DNA from: Toxorhynchites rutilus septentrionalis
Taxonomy: Eukaryota > Arthropoda > Insecta > Diptera > Culicidae
Assembly: GCF_029784135.1 (NCBI RefSeq)
Contig: NC_073746.1
Location: 106,678,161-106,742,160, forward strand
DNA: 64,000 bases
Direction: 5' to 3'
Positions 34,969-45,453 of the stretch are shown here, piece by piece. Within the stretch, counting starts at the first letter, position 1, and every line of letters starts with the position of its first letter. The position numbers and the translations under genes were made by a program. Under the pieces are notes generated by a model. That model had not been told where the DNA came from. It ran no database searches and worked only from the letters and a program-made list of their open reading frames with translations.

Positions 34969-35511
34969 TTTTTTATTATTTCGGTTATTTTTACAGGCTC
35001 AGTTACATAAGTTTTAAGGAGCCGAATTCTTAACTATATTTTTATAACTATATATAAACAATTTCCCAATTCTATGGTTAGTAAGATAGAAAGCCGATTA
35101 CTCGCGGTTGACTCCCTCCCATACAACTTGTCCTATAACTTATCTCAGACCCTTTTCCGATTAATAAAATTGTGGCTGGAAGATAGGTGAAATATTTCTC
35201 TATCGAATAACTTCGATAACCTTTTTTTGATTTACAAAATTCTGTATATTTTCCTATATTGACCCATGCTCTCGTTTCAGTCTTCAACTTTTCTCTGTCA
35301 CGATAAAGAAAAAAAAAAATATTACGTGGAAAGATGAATGATTCAATTCTCTATTTAATGAGCTTGTTTTTGAAGGTTGTTACTTGATAAACAATCAATT
35401 TATTCCAACTGAAATAATCCATTATTCATTAAATCTAGCAAGACGTTGAACAGAAACTTGCACGCAGCAAAAATTTTTATCCGCTTAACCTTCATCCGCT
35501 AAGTTCACACA

Positions 35512-35569
35512 TAGAGGCGAATGAACTGCATAGTTTAAAGCCTCTCAAAAACTTGCAAGCAAAGCAAGC
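35512..35569 (+). mobile_element. Ultra-short LINE 3'-end insertion
   Basis: A 58-bp insertion starts at AGAGGCGAATGAACTGC and consists only of a stem-loop (AGAGGC ... GCCTCT) and a short A-rich tail with AAGC repeats. It is flanked by 11-bp direct repeats with one mismatch (AAGTTCACACA and AACTTCACACA). The sequence matches the last ~60 bp of the I-like LINE at 38253-44657. Confidence 0.8.
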
Positions 35570-35579
35570 AACTTCACAC

Positions 35580-36862
35580 AAGTCAAAACGTGCGGTTCCA
35601 GGCGTATGTCTTACATATTTCTTCTCGGTCCTTAAAGTGTTAAGTCCGGTTGAGCTGATGTTTTTGCAAAGGGTGGTGAACATTTTTTATGGGGAAAAAA
35701 TTTGAAATTCAAGATGACTGTTTTCATTGGCACCCTAGCGACCATACACATCGACACGCTCGAAGTTTTCGTATCGTCTCTGAATATTTTTTACGAATTT
35801 AATTTCAATTCATCAGGATACATTCGTTTGCTGTTTAAACAATGGTTTCGAGTTGATGATCCAACATTGAATTACAAAATGCTCGGTTTTGTATTGGCTG
35901 CAATCAAAATCTGATTGAATGTTCTGTTTACAGTTGCTACCATAACAATAAATTCTACCAATGAAACAACGTCGTTTGCGTTCATTTCTGGGGATGAAAA
36001 ACGAACAACTAAAGTTTGCATTCGAGAATAAATCGTACATCACAATGAGCTGAAGACTCAATCCATAAATAAACTGAAGATTGGTTTCGAAATCGATTTG
36101 AAAACGTCCCCCCATTGACCACTGTCGATTGATATAAGCTCAGTTTATACCGGATATTAACTGTAACTCACTCTTGTTTCTTCACCAGAGACTGTATGGC
36201 TATTGTGTTGGTTGTTGATTTTAGGTGTGAGACTTCCCCAGACCATCCCCGGCGGACACCCAGGAGGTTGAGGGAAAAATCTTGTCTTGTCCTCAGTCAT
36301 AAATTTAAATTTGCAAAGGATGTGTGTATTGCCCACATGAACGGAGATCCCGGCATATGGTATGAAATAGAAACCATCTCCAGGATGTGGCAAGCCTTCT
36401 CTCTGTGGATTAAACGCAACTGCTGGCTGACCGGATGGTGTATGATATGTTTGCAAATGAATGGATGGGATTTGTTACCTCTTCAGAGGTAATGAAATAA
36501 CAAGAGATTTGTGGTTGTATGGTCTTAAATCAATCGTTCCATTCGATGTCAGATGTTTAGACTATTCATATACAAAAACCTATTTTGTATACAAACCCTA
36601 GCTATTCCTCGTTGAACGAACAGTGTAATGGGTAAAAAGAAATGAACCACCATTCATGTGTTTAGTTATTCCCCATTAAATTCAGTTACAACTAAAAAAT
36701 GACTGCCTTAATGTCCCACCCAACTAACCATGACATCACCCATTGTCTTGATGTTTCTCCTCCAATTTATTTTCCCGGCGGCGTGTTCAACTTCTTCCCA
36801 TTTAATGGCTCGAGCCATTTGCTTAATGTTTTCCGACCATGCACGGGAGTTGGATGTTCGTG
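35580..36862. other. Unannotated sequence
   Basis: No gene, RNA or second copy of a repeat was recognised. Short open frames on both strands show no family pattern. Confidence 0.4.
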
Positions 36863-37116
36863 TTTTGACGTAGGACTACGTCTTTCATTTCTATACCGGG
36901 GTGTAAAATCAAAGTTTCGAAAACGAAAGCGTTACGCCGGAGACCGAGATTTTGGGCGTTAATAGCTCCTAAACAACTGAACGAAATGGTATGATAAACA
37001 CTTCATTCGAAAGATAAAATGTCTACGCGTTCTATATTTGTTACTTTTTGATCCAAAAACTTGTTTCAATAGTCTTAAAATTGCTTTCAAAACAGGCTAT
37101 TGAAATCACCAATCGG

Positions 37117-37151
37117 TATATAAGCGAGCGCCACTCGGAAATCCACTCAGT
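37117..37151 (+). promoter_or_regulatory. Second copy of the TATA/initiator module
   Basis: TATATAAG at 37117-37124 and TCAGT at 37147-37151. See the equivalent module at 24786. Confidence 0.4.
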
Positions 37152-38252
37152 TCTAATTGAACAGCGATTGGAGCATGTTGTCGCTGTTGTGGTGAAGCAC
37201 TTCGTTTATCATGAAAGCGCGGATGAACGGTGTCACCAAGAGCCTGTTTGTGCACCCTAGGCCAGAAGGGAATCCATCAGGAGGAGAGTGATGCCACAAA
37301 CGGTTCCCCGGGAAGACATCGCTACACACACATACACGCGCGGAATTCTTTCCGTTTGGATGCCATTCAGCATCGAGAAAGTTCCGGAAAGAGAGTTCCG
37401 GATTCCTCTGGGAATTTAAAAATACATTCATGTGAAAGAGTTTATTTGAATGTTTTCTATCCATGTAACACTGTGACCAAATACATTTGTTTTGTGATTT
37501 TTCAATCAATCGCAATAGCTTCTGAAGATTATTCTTCCCCATCAGTGTGATATTTCCGTATCCAATATTGTATACGCCCGCAATCGATTATTACTCAGTC
37601 GCCGAAAGTTCCGAGCTCAGAGAGTTCATTCCCCTCTAGTTTGCCTTCCAAATTGCCATCGTAAACCACATCTTCTCTCGATTCAATCACACACAAAAAG
37701 TATACTTAAGCGATATTCTGGTGGTGAGATGCATTCATTTTTCGTGAGGACATCGACAAGACAACATCGTTGCCTAACGTGCCTGAGGAGGTGGACGGCG
37801 AAGGATCGACACATACACGCGCAGAATTCTTTCCGTTTGGATGCCATTCAGCATCGAGAAAGTTCCGGAAAGATCTAATCATTGCTGGAAAATAATCTGC
37901 CAGTTCCTCTGGGAATTTAAAAATACATTCATGTGAAAGAGTTTATTTGAATGTTTTCTATCCATGTAACACTGTGACCAAATACATAAATTTGGTTTTG
38001 TGATTTTTCAATCAATCGCAATCAATAAGATAGCTTCTGAAGATTATTCTACCCCATCAGTAGGATATTTCCGTATCCAATATTGTATGCGCCCGCAATC
38101 GATTATTGCTCAGTCGCCGGAAATTCCGAGCTCAGAGAGTTCATTCCCCTCTAGTTTGCCTTCCAAATTGCCATCGTAAACCACGCCTTCTCTCGATTCA
38201 ATCACGCACAAAAAGCATACTTAAGCGATATTCTGGTGGTGAGACGCATTCA

Positions 38253-38779
38253 CATACTGATTTTAACCTCCGACCGAGAAGGTCGTTTTTTTCAGCAGCT
38301 CGGCGTTTTGGCGTTTTGGACAGCAGACTGGGACGTTTCCCGTTGGCGATTTGAGAAGGAGAATTATTTAAATTTTTACAGCGTGGAAGCAGAAGGCGAA
38401 AAGGAGAAGGCATCAGCTCGTTTCGACCGTGTAAAGCGGGCGCTCACCGGCTAGCCGGAAAAAGCGCGCGCTTTCGTGGCGTCACTGACGCTACCCTCAT
38501 AGTGCCTCTTTTAGTGTTTAAAATCAAATAATACATAGCGTGAATATACGCAAACGAATTTCAACGGTGAAGTGATTGAACTGAAAGTGTATACGACTGA
38601 AAAATTTTAGTACGTTTTTCCAAATTTTCGCGTTACAGTGAATCAGTTTTGGGCTATTTCATTTTTCTCCATTGAGTGTGTTAAGCGTTTTCTCGCACAT
38701 ATCCGAATAGTGTTTTGTTAGGTTTGTGTAAACCGAAACCATTCTGCCGGCTATACCCAGGGTGTAGCTAGGCAATATC
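38253..38779 (+). promoter_or_regulatory. LINE 5' UTR, probable internal promoter
   Basis: Non-coding leader between the 5' target-site junction and the ORF1 start. I-like LINEs carry an internal Pol II promoter in this position. No specific box is asserted beyond position. Confidence 0.5.
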
Positions 38780-40366
38780 ATGGCGTCCAGTAGCTCCGGG
38801 CCTCCGGGAGGCCGGGCTACAAATTTTTATCAAGGAAAGCCGACTCAACGTACCGCTCCAGAGTGGGCTGACCCTCTGAACGGTAATCTTCAAATTTTAC
38901 TCTTGCGTGCTACAGGAGATCATGTGTTACCATCCAACCCATTTGTTGTGAGCAAAACCATCGCCAATTTCGTGAAAGATTTTGATAAAAACAACGCCCG
39001 ACCATCAAAGGACGATAAGAAGAGAACGCAGTACATCTTAACGGCCAGAGACGAGGACACCATCGGTAAGCTCCTCTTAATAAATGAACTCATCGATAAA
39101 ACACCTGTTGAGGTAATATATCATCCAACATTAAATCAACGCAAATGCGTTGTCACATGCCGGGAAGTGATTGATATTCCTGAATCAATAATTCTCACTG
39201 AACTTGCCGACCAACAAGTGATCGGTGTTAAGCGGATCACTAGGAAGGAAAACAATATAGTTATCCCCACAGCTACCCTTATTCTGACCATTCGTGGGAC
39301 AGTGATCCCAGAAGTAATTTTATTTGGATTCCTTCGCATCGGAACTCGGAATTTTTACCCGAACCCGATGCAATGTTTCAAGTGCTTCCGCTTTGGACAT
39401 ACGTCGAAACGATGCCAACGCGAGAATCCACTCTGTCGAAATTGCGGCAAAGAACATGGCACAGAAAACAAAATATGTAACGATGTCGCCCACTGCATTA
39501 ATTGCCAAGGGGACCACTCCTCTTCAAGCAGGAAGTGCCCAACATGGCTAAAAGAAAATGGAATAACCAAGATTAGAATAGATCAAGGCATTTCATATAA
39601 ACAAGCCAAGGATCTTTACAACATTAAAAATAATGGACCTTCATATTCAAATGTCCTACAAGACAGGCTAAATAATATTCAAAAACCGACTGCTAGCTGC
39701 AACAAGTGCAAATGTAGTTGCGTTTCAGCTGAAAACAGTCCGGCAACAAGTCGCGAAAGTACTCCATCCACAGTTGACACTACTATGTCCGAATCTGATA
39801 CCTCGACCACCGAATCAGAATATGATTCCGATGTTTCAATGACAATATCTGAGGCCCCAAGGAAAACCAAGAGGAAGATATCTTCCAAAAACACATCTTC
39901 AGAAGAGCTAAAAACCTCAGAAGATGAACTTCGACAAAATAAAGAGAAACAAAGGAAGAAGACACGAAACAATCAGGAATCAAAGGAAACCACACCACAA
40001 AAAAAAACAACACACAAAATAACACGCAAAACCAAAACACACAAAACAGCAACACACATAACAATACACAAAACAACAACACACAAAACAACAACACACA
40101 AAACAACAACACACAAAACAACAACACACAAAACAACAACACACAAAACAACAACACACAGAACAACAACACACAAAATAACAAACAAAACAACAACAAA
40201 CAAAACAAAAATGACAAGAGATCCGGAAAGAACAGCACCCCTTCCAAGGGCAAATAAGATCCACCAAACCCGCCAATACATTCACTCCAATGAACAAACT
40301 AGCTATTCAGTGGAACATTCGAAGTCTCCAAAGAAATTTTCCGGAATTACAAACATTAATCAATAA
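38780..40366 (+). CDS. LINE ORF1 (gag-like, zinc knuckles)
   Basis: A 528-codon intact frame. The N-terminal half is a nucleic-acid-binding ORF1 region of the I/Jockey type. Residues ~195-260 hold zinc knuckles (CFKCFRFGHTSKRC, CRNCGKEHGTENKIC, CINCQGDHSSSSRKC). They are followed by an acidic Ser/Thr-rich tract and a Lys-rich tail. At about 40065-40165 a 15-nt tandem repeat encodes seven or so copies of KTTTH, an unusual low-complexity expansion. ORF1 proteins package the LINE RNA. The next frame (ORF2) starts inside this one. Start chosen at the ATG preceding SSSSGPPGG. Confidence 0.9.
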   Translation: MASSSSGPPGGRATNFYQGKPTQRTAPEWADPLNGNLQILLLRATGDHVLPSNPFVVSKTIANFVKDFDKNNARPSKDDKKRTQYILTARDEDTIGKLLLINELIDKTPVEVIYHPTLNQRKCVVTCREVIDIPESIILTELADQQVIGVKRITRKENNIVIPTATLILTIRGTVIPEVILFGFLRIGTRNFYPNPMQCFKCFRFGHTSKRCQRENPLCRNCGKEHGTENKICNDVAHCINCQGDHSSSSRKCPTWLKENGITKIRIDQGISYKQAKDLYNIKNNGPSYSNVLQDRLNNIQKPTASCNKCKCSCVSAENSPATSRESTPSTVDTTMSESDTSTTESEYDSDVSMTISEAPRKTKRKISSKNTSSEELKTSEDELRQNKEKQRKKTRNNQESKETTPQKKTTHKITRKTKTHKTATHITIHKTTTHKTTTHKTTTHKTTTHKTTTHKTTTHRTTTHKITNKTTTNKTKMTRDPERTAPLPRANKIHQTRQYIHSNEQTSYSVEHSKSPKKFSGITNINQ

Positions 40367-43300
40367 ATATAATCCCACAATCATAGCTCTTCAAGAGACT
40401 ATGACGCAGAGAAATTTTCACAAAGATTCTATCAAAGGTTACACCACTTATTTCAAAGAAGGACCCAACCCTTCATTCAACGGGGTTGCAACTTCAATAA
40501 AAATCGGCACCCCCCACAATTTTCTCCCCGTTAACACCGCTCTACAAGCAGTGGCAATACGCATAAACCTTCCGTTTCCAATCACAGTAGCCAGCATATA
40601 CATTTCTCCTACGTCCGATGTGGCTCCTCTACGGGGTCAACTGGACCATCTTCTCAACCAACTTCCCTCCCCAGTTCTCCTTATGGGTGATTTCAATGCT
40701 CACTCGTATGCCTGGGGATGCTCATACCTCAATCGAAGAGGGTCCATTTTAGAGGATTTTCTCTCCGATAATACTCTCACTCTTCTGAACAACGGCCAAC
40801 ACACCAGAATCAATTCTGCTTCTGGCTCTTCTTCGGCCATAGATCTCACCATCGCATCTCCTCAACTTTGTTCAAAGCTTTCATGGAACACCCACGATGA
40901 TTGCTGCAACAGCGATCATCTCCCAATATGTATTTCCCTTGGCCAACCTTCTCCAGAAGTTACAACAAGGCCGAGATGGAAATTTGAATATGCAAACTGG
41001 GCTGGCTATCAATGTGACATTGAAAGCTGCCTCTCAACCAAACAAGATTGGACACCCGAAGACTTTTCCCAAGCCGTCCTTGAGGTTGCAATACGGCACA
41101 TTCCTAGAACCAGCGGAAATCCTGGTAGAAAATGCGTCCCATGGTGGACACCTGAAGTAAATACAGCCATCAAAGACAGAAGAAAAGCTAAGAAAGGCCC
41201 ACCCGGATAACCCATCTAAGCACACTCTGCTAGAGAAATTCCAAAGCTATTATTAAAACAGCCAAGCATAACAGCTGGATTAAATTCGTCAACGATATTA
41301 ATCCTAACACGTCGTCAAAGGAATTATGGAGCAAAATTGGCAGGCTTCATGGCAAAAAAAGAAACAATGAATACAACCTTCTAATTAACGGTCATTATAC
41401 AAATGATCGGAAAACTATAGCAGAGGCTTTCGGAGATTTCTTTGCCTCCACCTCATCCAACCAAAGCTTCGATACTACCTTCCAAACCCGCAAGGCAGAA
41501 TGCGAAAAAATCCCCATTGATTTTAACACCGATGCAAATTTTGACTTCAACAAAACTATTTCCCTCAAAGAACTAGAATGGGCCTTAAACAAACCAACAC
41601 GCGGCTCCACTGGACCAGATGACATCAGCTACCCAATGCTGAAAAACCTACCCTATCTTGGGAAAAAAAGTTCTCTTAAAACTTTACAACAATGTATGGA
41701 ACAGTGGAATTTTCCCAAACTGCTGGAAAGAGGGCCTAATGGTCTCTCTGCCTAAACCAGACAAGAATAATCACCTGCTGGACAACTTCCGTCCCATCAC
41801 TCTTCTGAGTTGCGTCGGTAAAATCATGGAAAAAATTATCAACCGGCGCCTAACGACCTTTTTAGAGTCAAACAAGCTGCTCGACCCTAGACAATTTGCC
41901 TTCCGCGCGGGTAAAAGTACAGAAGACTGCCTCGTAGCTCTCGAAAAAGTCCTAGACGACGCTGCTGAAAGTAATCTGCACGCAGATGTTGTATCACTCG
42001 ATCTTAGCAAGGCCTTCGATCGAGCATGGAGGTACCCAGTTCTGAAAAATCTTTTCAACTGGGGGCTTCGTGGTAGATTAGGCTTCTTCATCAAAGGGTT
42101 TCTGGAAAACAGAACCTTGCAAACAATCATCAACAATCACAAGTCTTCATTGAAAATCCTTGAAAACGGGTTTCCCCAAGGTTCAGTCCTTTCTCCAACA
42201 CTGTTCAATGTTGCCATGCAACCTATTTTTGAATTAATTCCCGACAGTATAAACATTTTTTTTTATGCTGATGATATCACTCTTGTTTCTGTCAGTGGCT
42301 TTGGGTTAGCACAGAGAAAGAGACTTCAAAGTACAATTGATTCCATACAAAACTGGGCCCAAAAAATAGGATTCCAATTTTCGCCAGAAAAATCCCAATT
42401 CATTCACATTGGCAAAACACTCAAAAAGAAATCCGCCCTAAAGCTTAATCAAACCGAAATCCCTCAGAAGAGAACACTAAGAATACTGGGCGTAACCTTC
42501 GATACCAGGCTTAACTTTTTACATCATGCTCAATTAGTCAAAAAAAACAGCGAACGGTAAAATGAATATCCTGAAGTCTATTACAGGAAGTTTATCCTCT
42601 GGACACAGAGAAACATTGCTGAAAATTATCAATGTCTGGTTGATCCCCCAAATTCTCTACGGAGTAGGCATCTTCAGCCGTGGTGGGGACAGAGTACTCA
42701 ACGCCATTGAACCCATCTACACCAAAGCAATAAAGCTAGCAACAGGAGCCTTCATCACGAGTCCCACTTCTGCCGTCATGGCGGAAAATGGCCATCTACC
42801 TTTCAAATACCTTGTGACAAGAATTATCACAGGTAAAGCCATCCGACAACTTTCACTTCCTGACAATGACCCCCATGTACCATTAGTAATTCGAGCTAAA
42901 AACTGGTTCAAAGACCTCACAAATCAGGACCTTCCCGATATATGCGCACTTTCAACTGCCACGGGAAGAAAATGGAACTTAAAACCGCCGAACGTAAATC
43001 TTGATCTTCTCAAGTCTGTCCGTGCGGGAGACCCTCCACCAAAAGTGAAAGCCTGCTTCAATCAACTCACGGCAACACACTTCAAATTCGAACACCAGGT
43101 CTACACAGACGGTTCTGTTAACTCCGATGGAGTTGGGTGTGGAATTTTCGAGAACAGATACACCGGTAGCTTTTCTCTTCCACCGCAATGCTCCATCTTC
43201 AGTGCGGAAGCTTTTGCTCTACTAATAGCTACACAAGAGTGTACCCATGATCACCTTCCTACGGTAATTTTCTCCGATTCAGCTAGCTGTCTTCAAGACC

Positions 43301-43875
43301 TGCTCAGTGGAAACAGTAGACACCCATGGATAATACAGACAGAACAGGCTGCTTCAGAAAAAAACGTCTCCTACTGTTGGGTTCCTGGTCATTCCGGAAT
43401 CCTCGGAAACACAGCCGCAGACAAACTGGCCGGTAAGGGTAGCAAAATAGAACCACCAGTTATACCCTGTCCTCGAACTGATATAGCTCGCTGGGTCAAA
43501 CAGCAAATTCGCAAAAGCTGGAACATAGGCTGGTTAAATAGCCCTCCCACCCATCTCCATCAAATCAAAAATACCACGCTTCCTTGGTTTGATCAAAACA
43601 ACAGCAAAGAAAGACGGGTGCTAACCCGTCTTCGAATTGGACACACTTTTTTCACACACTCACACCTAATGAAGAAAACCGAAAGACCACTTTGCGCATG
43701 TAACTCAGCCCAAGTTTCAGTTAGGCATCTTCTACTAGAATGCCAACACACTAAAGATGCTCGTGCCCGACACAATATAGGTCAGAGTCTCCGAGACACT
43801 CTCAGTAGAGACGAGACACAGGAAACCAATCTAATTGCGTTTCTGAAAGAAACCGGCTTCTTTGGTAAAATATAA
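40290..43875 (+). pseudogene. LINE ORF2 (endonuclease-RT-RNase H), frameshifted
   Basis: ORF2 begins at 40290, overlapping ORF1. The 40290-41210 part is an APE-type endonuclease (NIRSLQRNFPELQ, LMGDFNAHSYAWG, SDHLPICI). RT spans about 41400-42700, with YADDITLV near 42268. The C-terminal RNase H (43090-43440) shows YTDGSVNSDG, SAEAFALL, FSDSAS and GNTAADKLAG, all four acidic positions. A CCHC-like end (CACNSAQVSVRHLLLEC) follows. The frame is broken near 41200-41250 (apparently two shifts), at an A7 run near 41661-41668 and at an A8 run near 42541. Two breaks in poly-A runs raise the possibility of base-call errors rather than real decay. Confidence 0.9.
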
Positions 43876-44657
43876 AATACATTCTTATTTCAGTTAGTCA
43901 CTTCACTGCCGCGTATGCATATACATGTAGATATAAGTAAATAAAATGTATATATATGTATACATGTACATGCGCATGCATGCACAGGTTTATGTACGAA
44001 ATTACAAATCTAACAAATAAATTGGCGTATGTATGTGTATGCATCTATAAACATATAACATACAAAAATATTAAAACAAATAAAAATATATAAACATAAA
44101 CATCTTCCATATATAACTCACAAATTAACTTTTTCCAGCATATGCAGCAGTACTACATAATCAAACAGCATACCTTTTAAACATATTATTGTTTTGTTTA
44201 CTAAATTCTAACCACACTAATTCATACTTATCCAGCATTTTACTAACACCATTAAATTCAACTACATTTATAAATCATTCAACATCACATCATTCCTTCC
44301 CACTCTATCCCACCCCTTTTCCTTACCTTTCCGTTCCTTATCCTCCCCACCTCCCCCTCCCCCTACATTTCCTTTTGATCTAGAGCTAGGTTCTACGATG
44401 CTTTGTCGCTGCTTTGGTACTCAATAATAACAATATAATTACGTTACAGCTCATATTAAACATCTTATATGGCATTGGATCCTTTCCTACCTTCGCCCGG
44501 TTTTACATCTGAGCAGACAGGTCCGCTGAATATGGTTTTTTTTCTTCTTTTTCACCAGCCTCCTCAAGACTGGTGCTCAATGGCTCTTCTCAGAGCTAGA
44601 GGCGAATGAACTGAAAAGTTTAAACCCTCTTAAAGCCAAAAAGAAGAAGAAGAAGAA
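43876..44657 (+). other. LINE 3' UTR and terminal stem-loop
   Basis: A/T-rich, then pyrimidine-rich (44280-44370). It ends with AGAGGCGAATGAACTG (44598-44613), a loop, and CCCTCT (44625-44630), which forms five of six stem pairs, then an (AAG)n tail. The same terminus, with a perfect GCCTCT arm, is present in two tiny insertions at 35512 and 57383. Confidence 0.75.
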
Positions 44658-45453
44658 GAGACGCATTCATTTTTCGTGAGGACATCGACAAGACAACATT
44701 GTTGTTGAGGGTGCTGGACAGCGAAGGATCGAGATCTGCCCTGAAACGCAAGCAGTTTGTTTGAAACTGTGAGGGAGCACAGAGAAGCCGATCCTTCAGG
44801 AGAAGAGAAGGTGACCATCGAAGCAGCCGCTACACACACATACACGCACGGAATTCTTTCCGTTTGAATGCCATTCAGCATCGAGAAAGATCCGGAAAAT
44901 AATCGGCCAGTTCCTCTGGGAATTTAAAAATATATTCATGTGAAATAGTTTATTTGAATGTTTTCTATCCATGTAACACTGTGACCAATTACGTTTGAAG
45001 CAAGTGCTATTAACAGATGGTTATCGAAATAGCAATAACCACTGGTGGGCTTCCAGTATCGAGGAAAATGTGGAAATATCTAATCGTTACTGAAAATAAT
45101 CTGCCAGTTCCTCTGGGAATTTAAAAATACATTCATGTGAAAGAGTTTATTTTAATGTTTTCTATCCATAAAATATCCATATAAAACATTTGGGTTTGTG
45201 ATTTGTCAATCAAGTACAGTTAGCAGGAAAGCTTCTGAAGATTATTCTTCAGAACAAGGTTTTTCGTATCCTATATTGGATGCATAAAACCTTGTGCCTC
45301 CAACGTAACGCTCTCGTTTGCGAAGTCCCCCAAATATTCATTTATTCATTCATTCAGAATGGATTTAGATTCAACTTCAAACAAATGATCTCTAAATCAA
45401 CGATAGTCCTACGTCACCCTTGCGGTTATACCATAGATATAACCCACTTCCTG

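Larger units (their letters stand above)
31540..35460. repeat. Large interrupted palindrome
   Basis: The left arm (about 31540-32280) is repeated in inverse orientation across about 33080-33215, 33714-33956 and 35108-35460. Matching outer blocks include TTGATTGTTTATCAAGTAAC near 31607 with its complement near 35380, and GAAAGATGAATGATTCAATT near 35328 with its complement near 31650. Within each arm a ~165-bp unit is repeated (AAAACACATT.T.GA.ATAGTA and CGGAAAAG.GTCT.AGAAAAG). The right arm was later split by a SINE, a GACGTAG member and sequence at 34969-35107, and its outer part holds a tiny LINE tail. No transposase is visible. Confidence 0.75.
38253..44657 (+). mobile_element. Full-length I-like LINE with 12-bp target duplication
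   Basis: The 6.4-kb non-LTR element is bordered by a perfect GAGACGCATTCA duplication (38241-38252 and 44658-44669). The unoccupied sequence is seen in paralogues at 5328 and 6038. Order: ~530-bp 5' UTR, ORF1, ORF2 (endonuclease, RT, RNase H), ~780-bp 3' UTR, terminal stem-loop, AAG-repeat tail. The RNase H domain and ORF1 zinc knuckles point to the I group. The preserved duplication suggests a recent insertion. Confidence 0.92.
36863..45453 (+). mobile_element. GACGTAG-family element split by a LINE
   Basis: The 5' palindrome is at 36867-36882. The 3' part (from 44658) ends with GTCCTACGTC near 45407 and the hairpin 45424-45444. The left part repeats a ~520-bp segment twice (37561 and 38080, related to the 710-bp units at 5-6 kb) and includes the TATA/initiator module at 37117-37151. 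The LINE 38253-44657 divides it. Confidence 0.8.

Noticed and set aside
39783..40297. Antisense Cys/Leu/Val-rich frames opposite ORF1
   Set aside because: They are shadows of the KTTTH-encoding tandem repeat on the minus strand.
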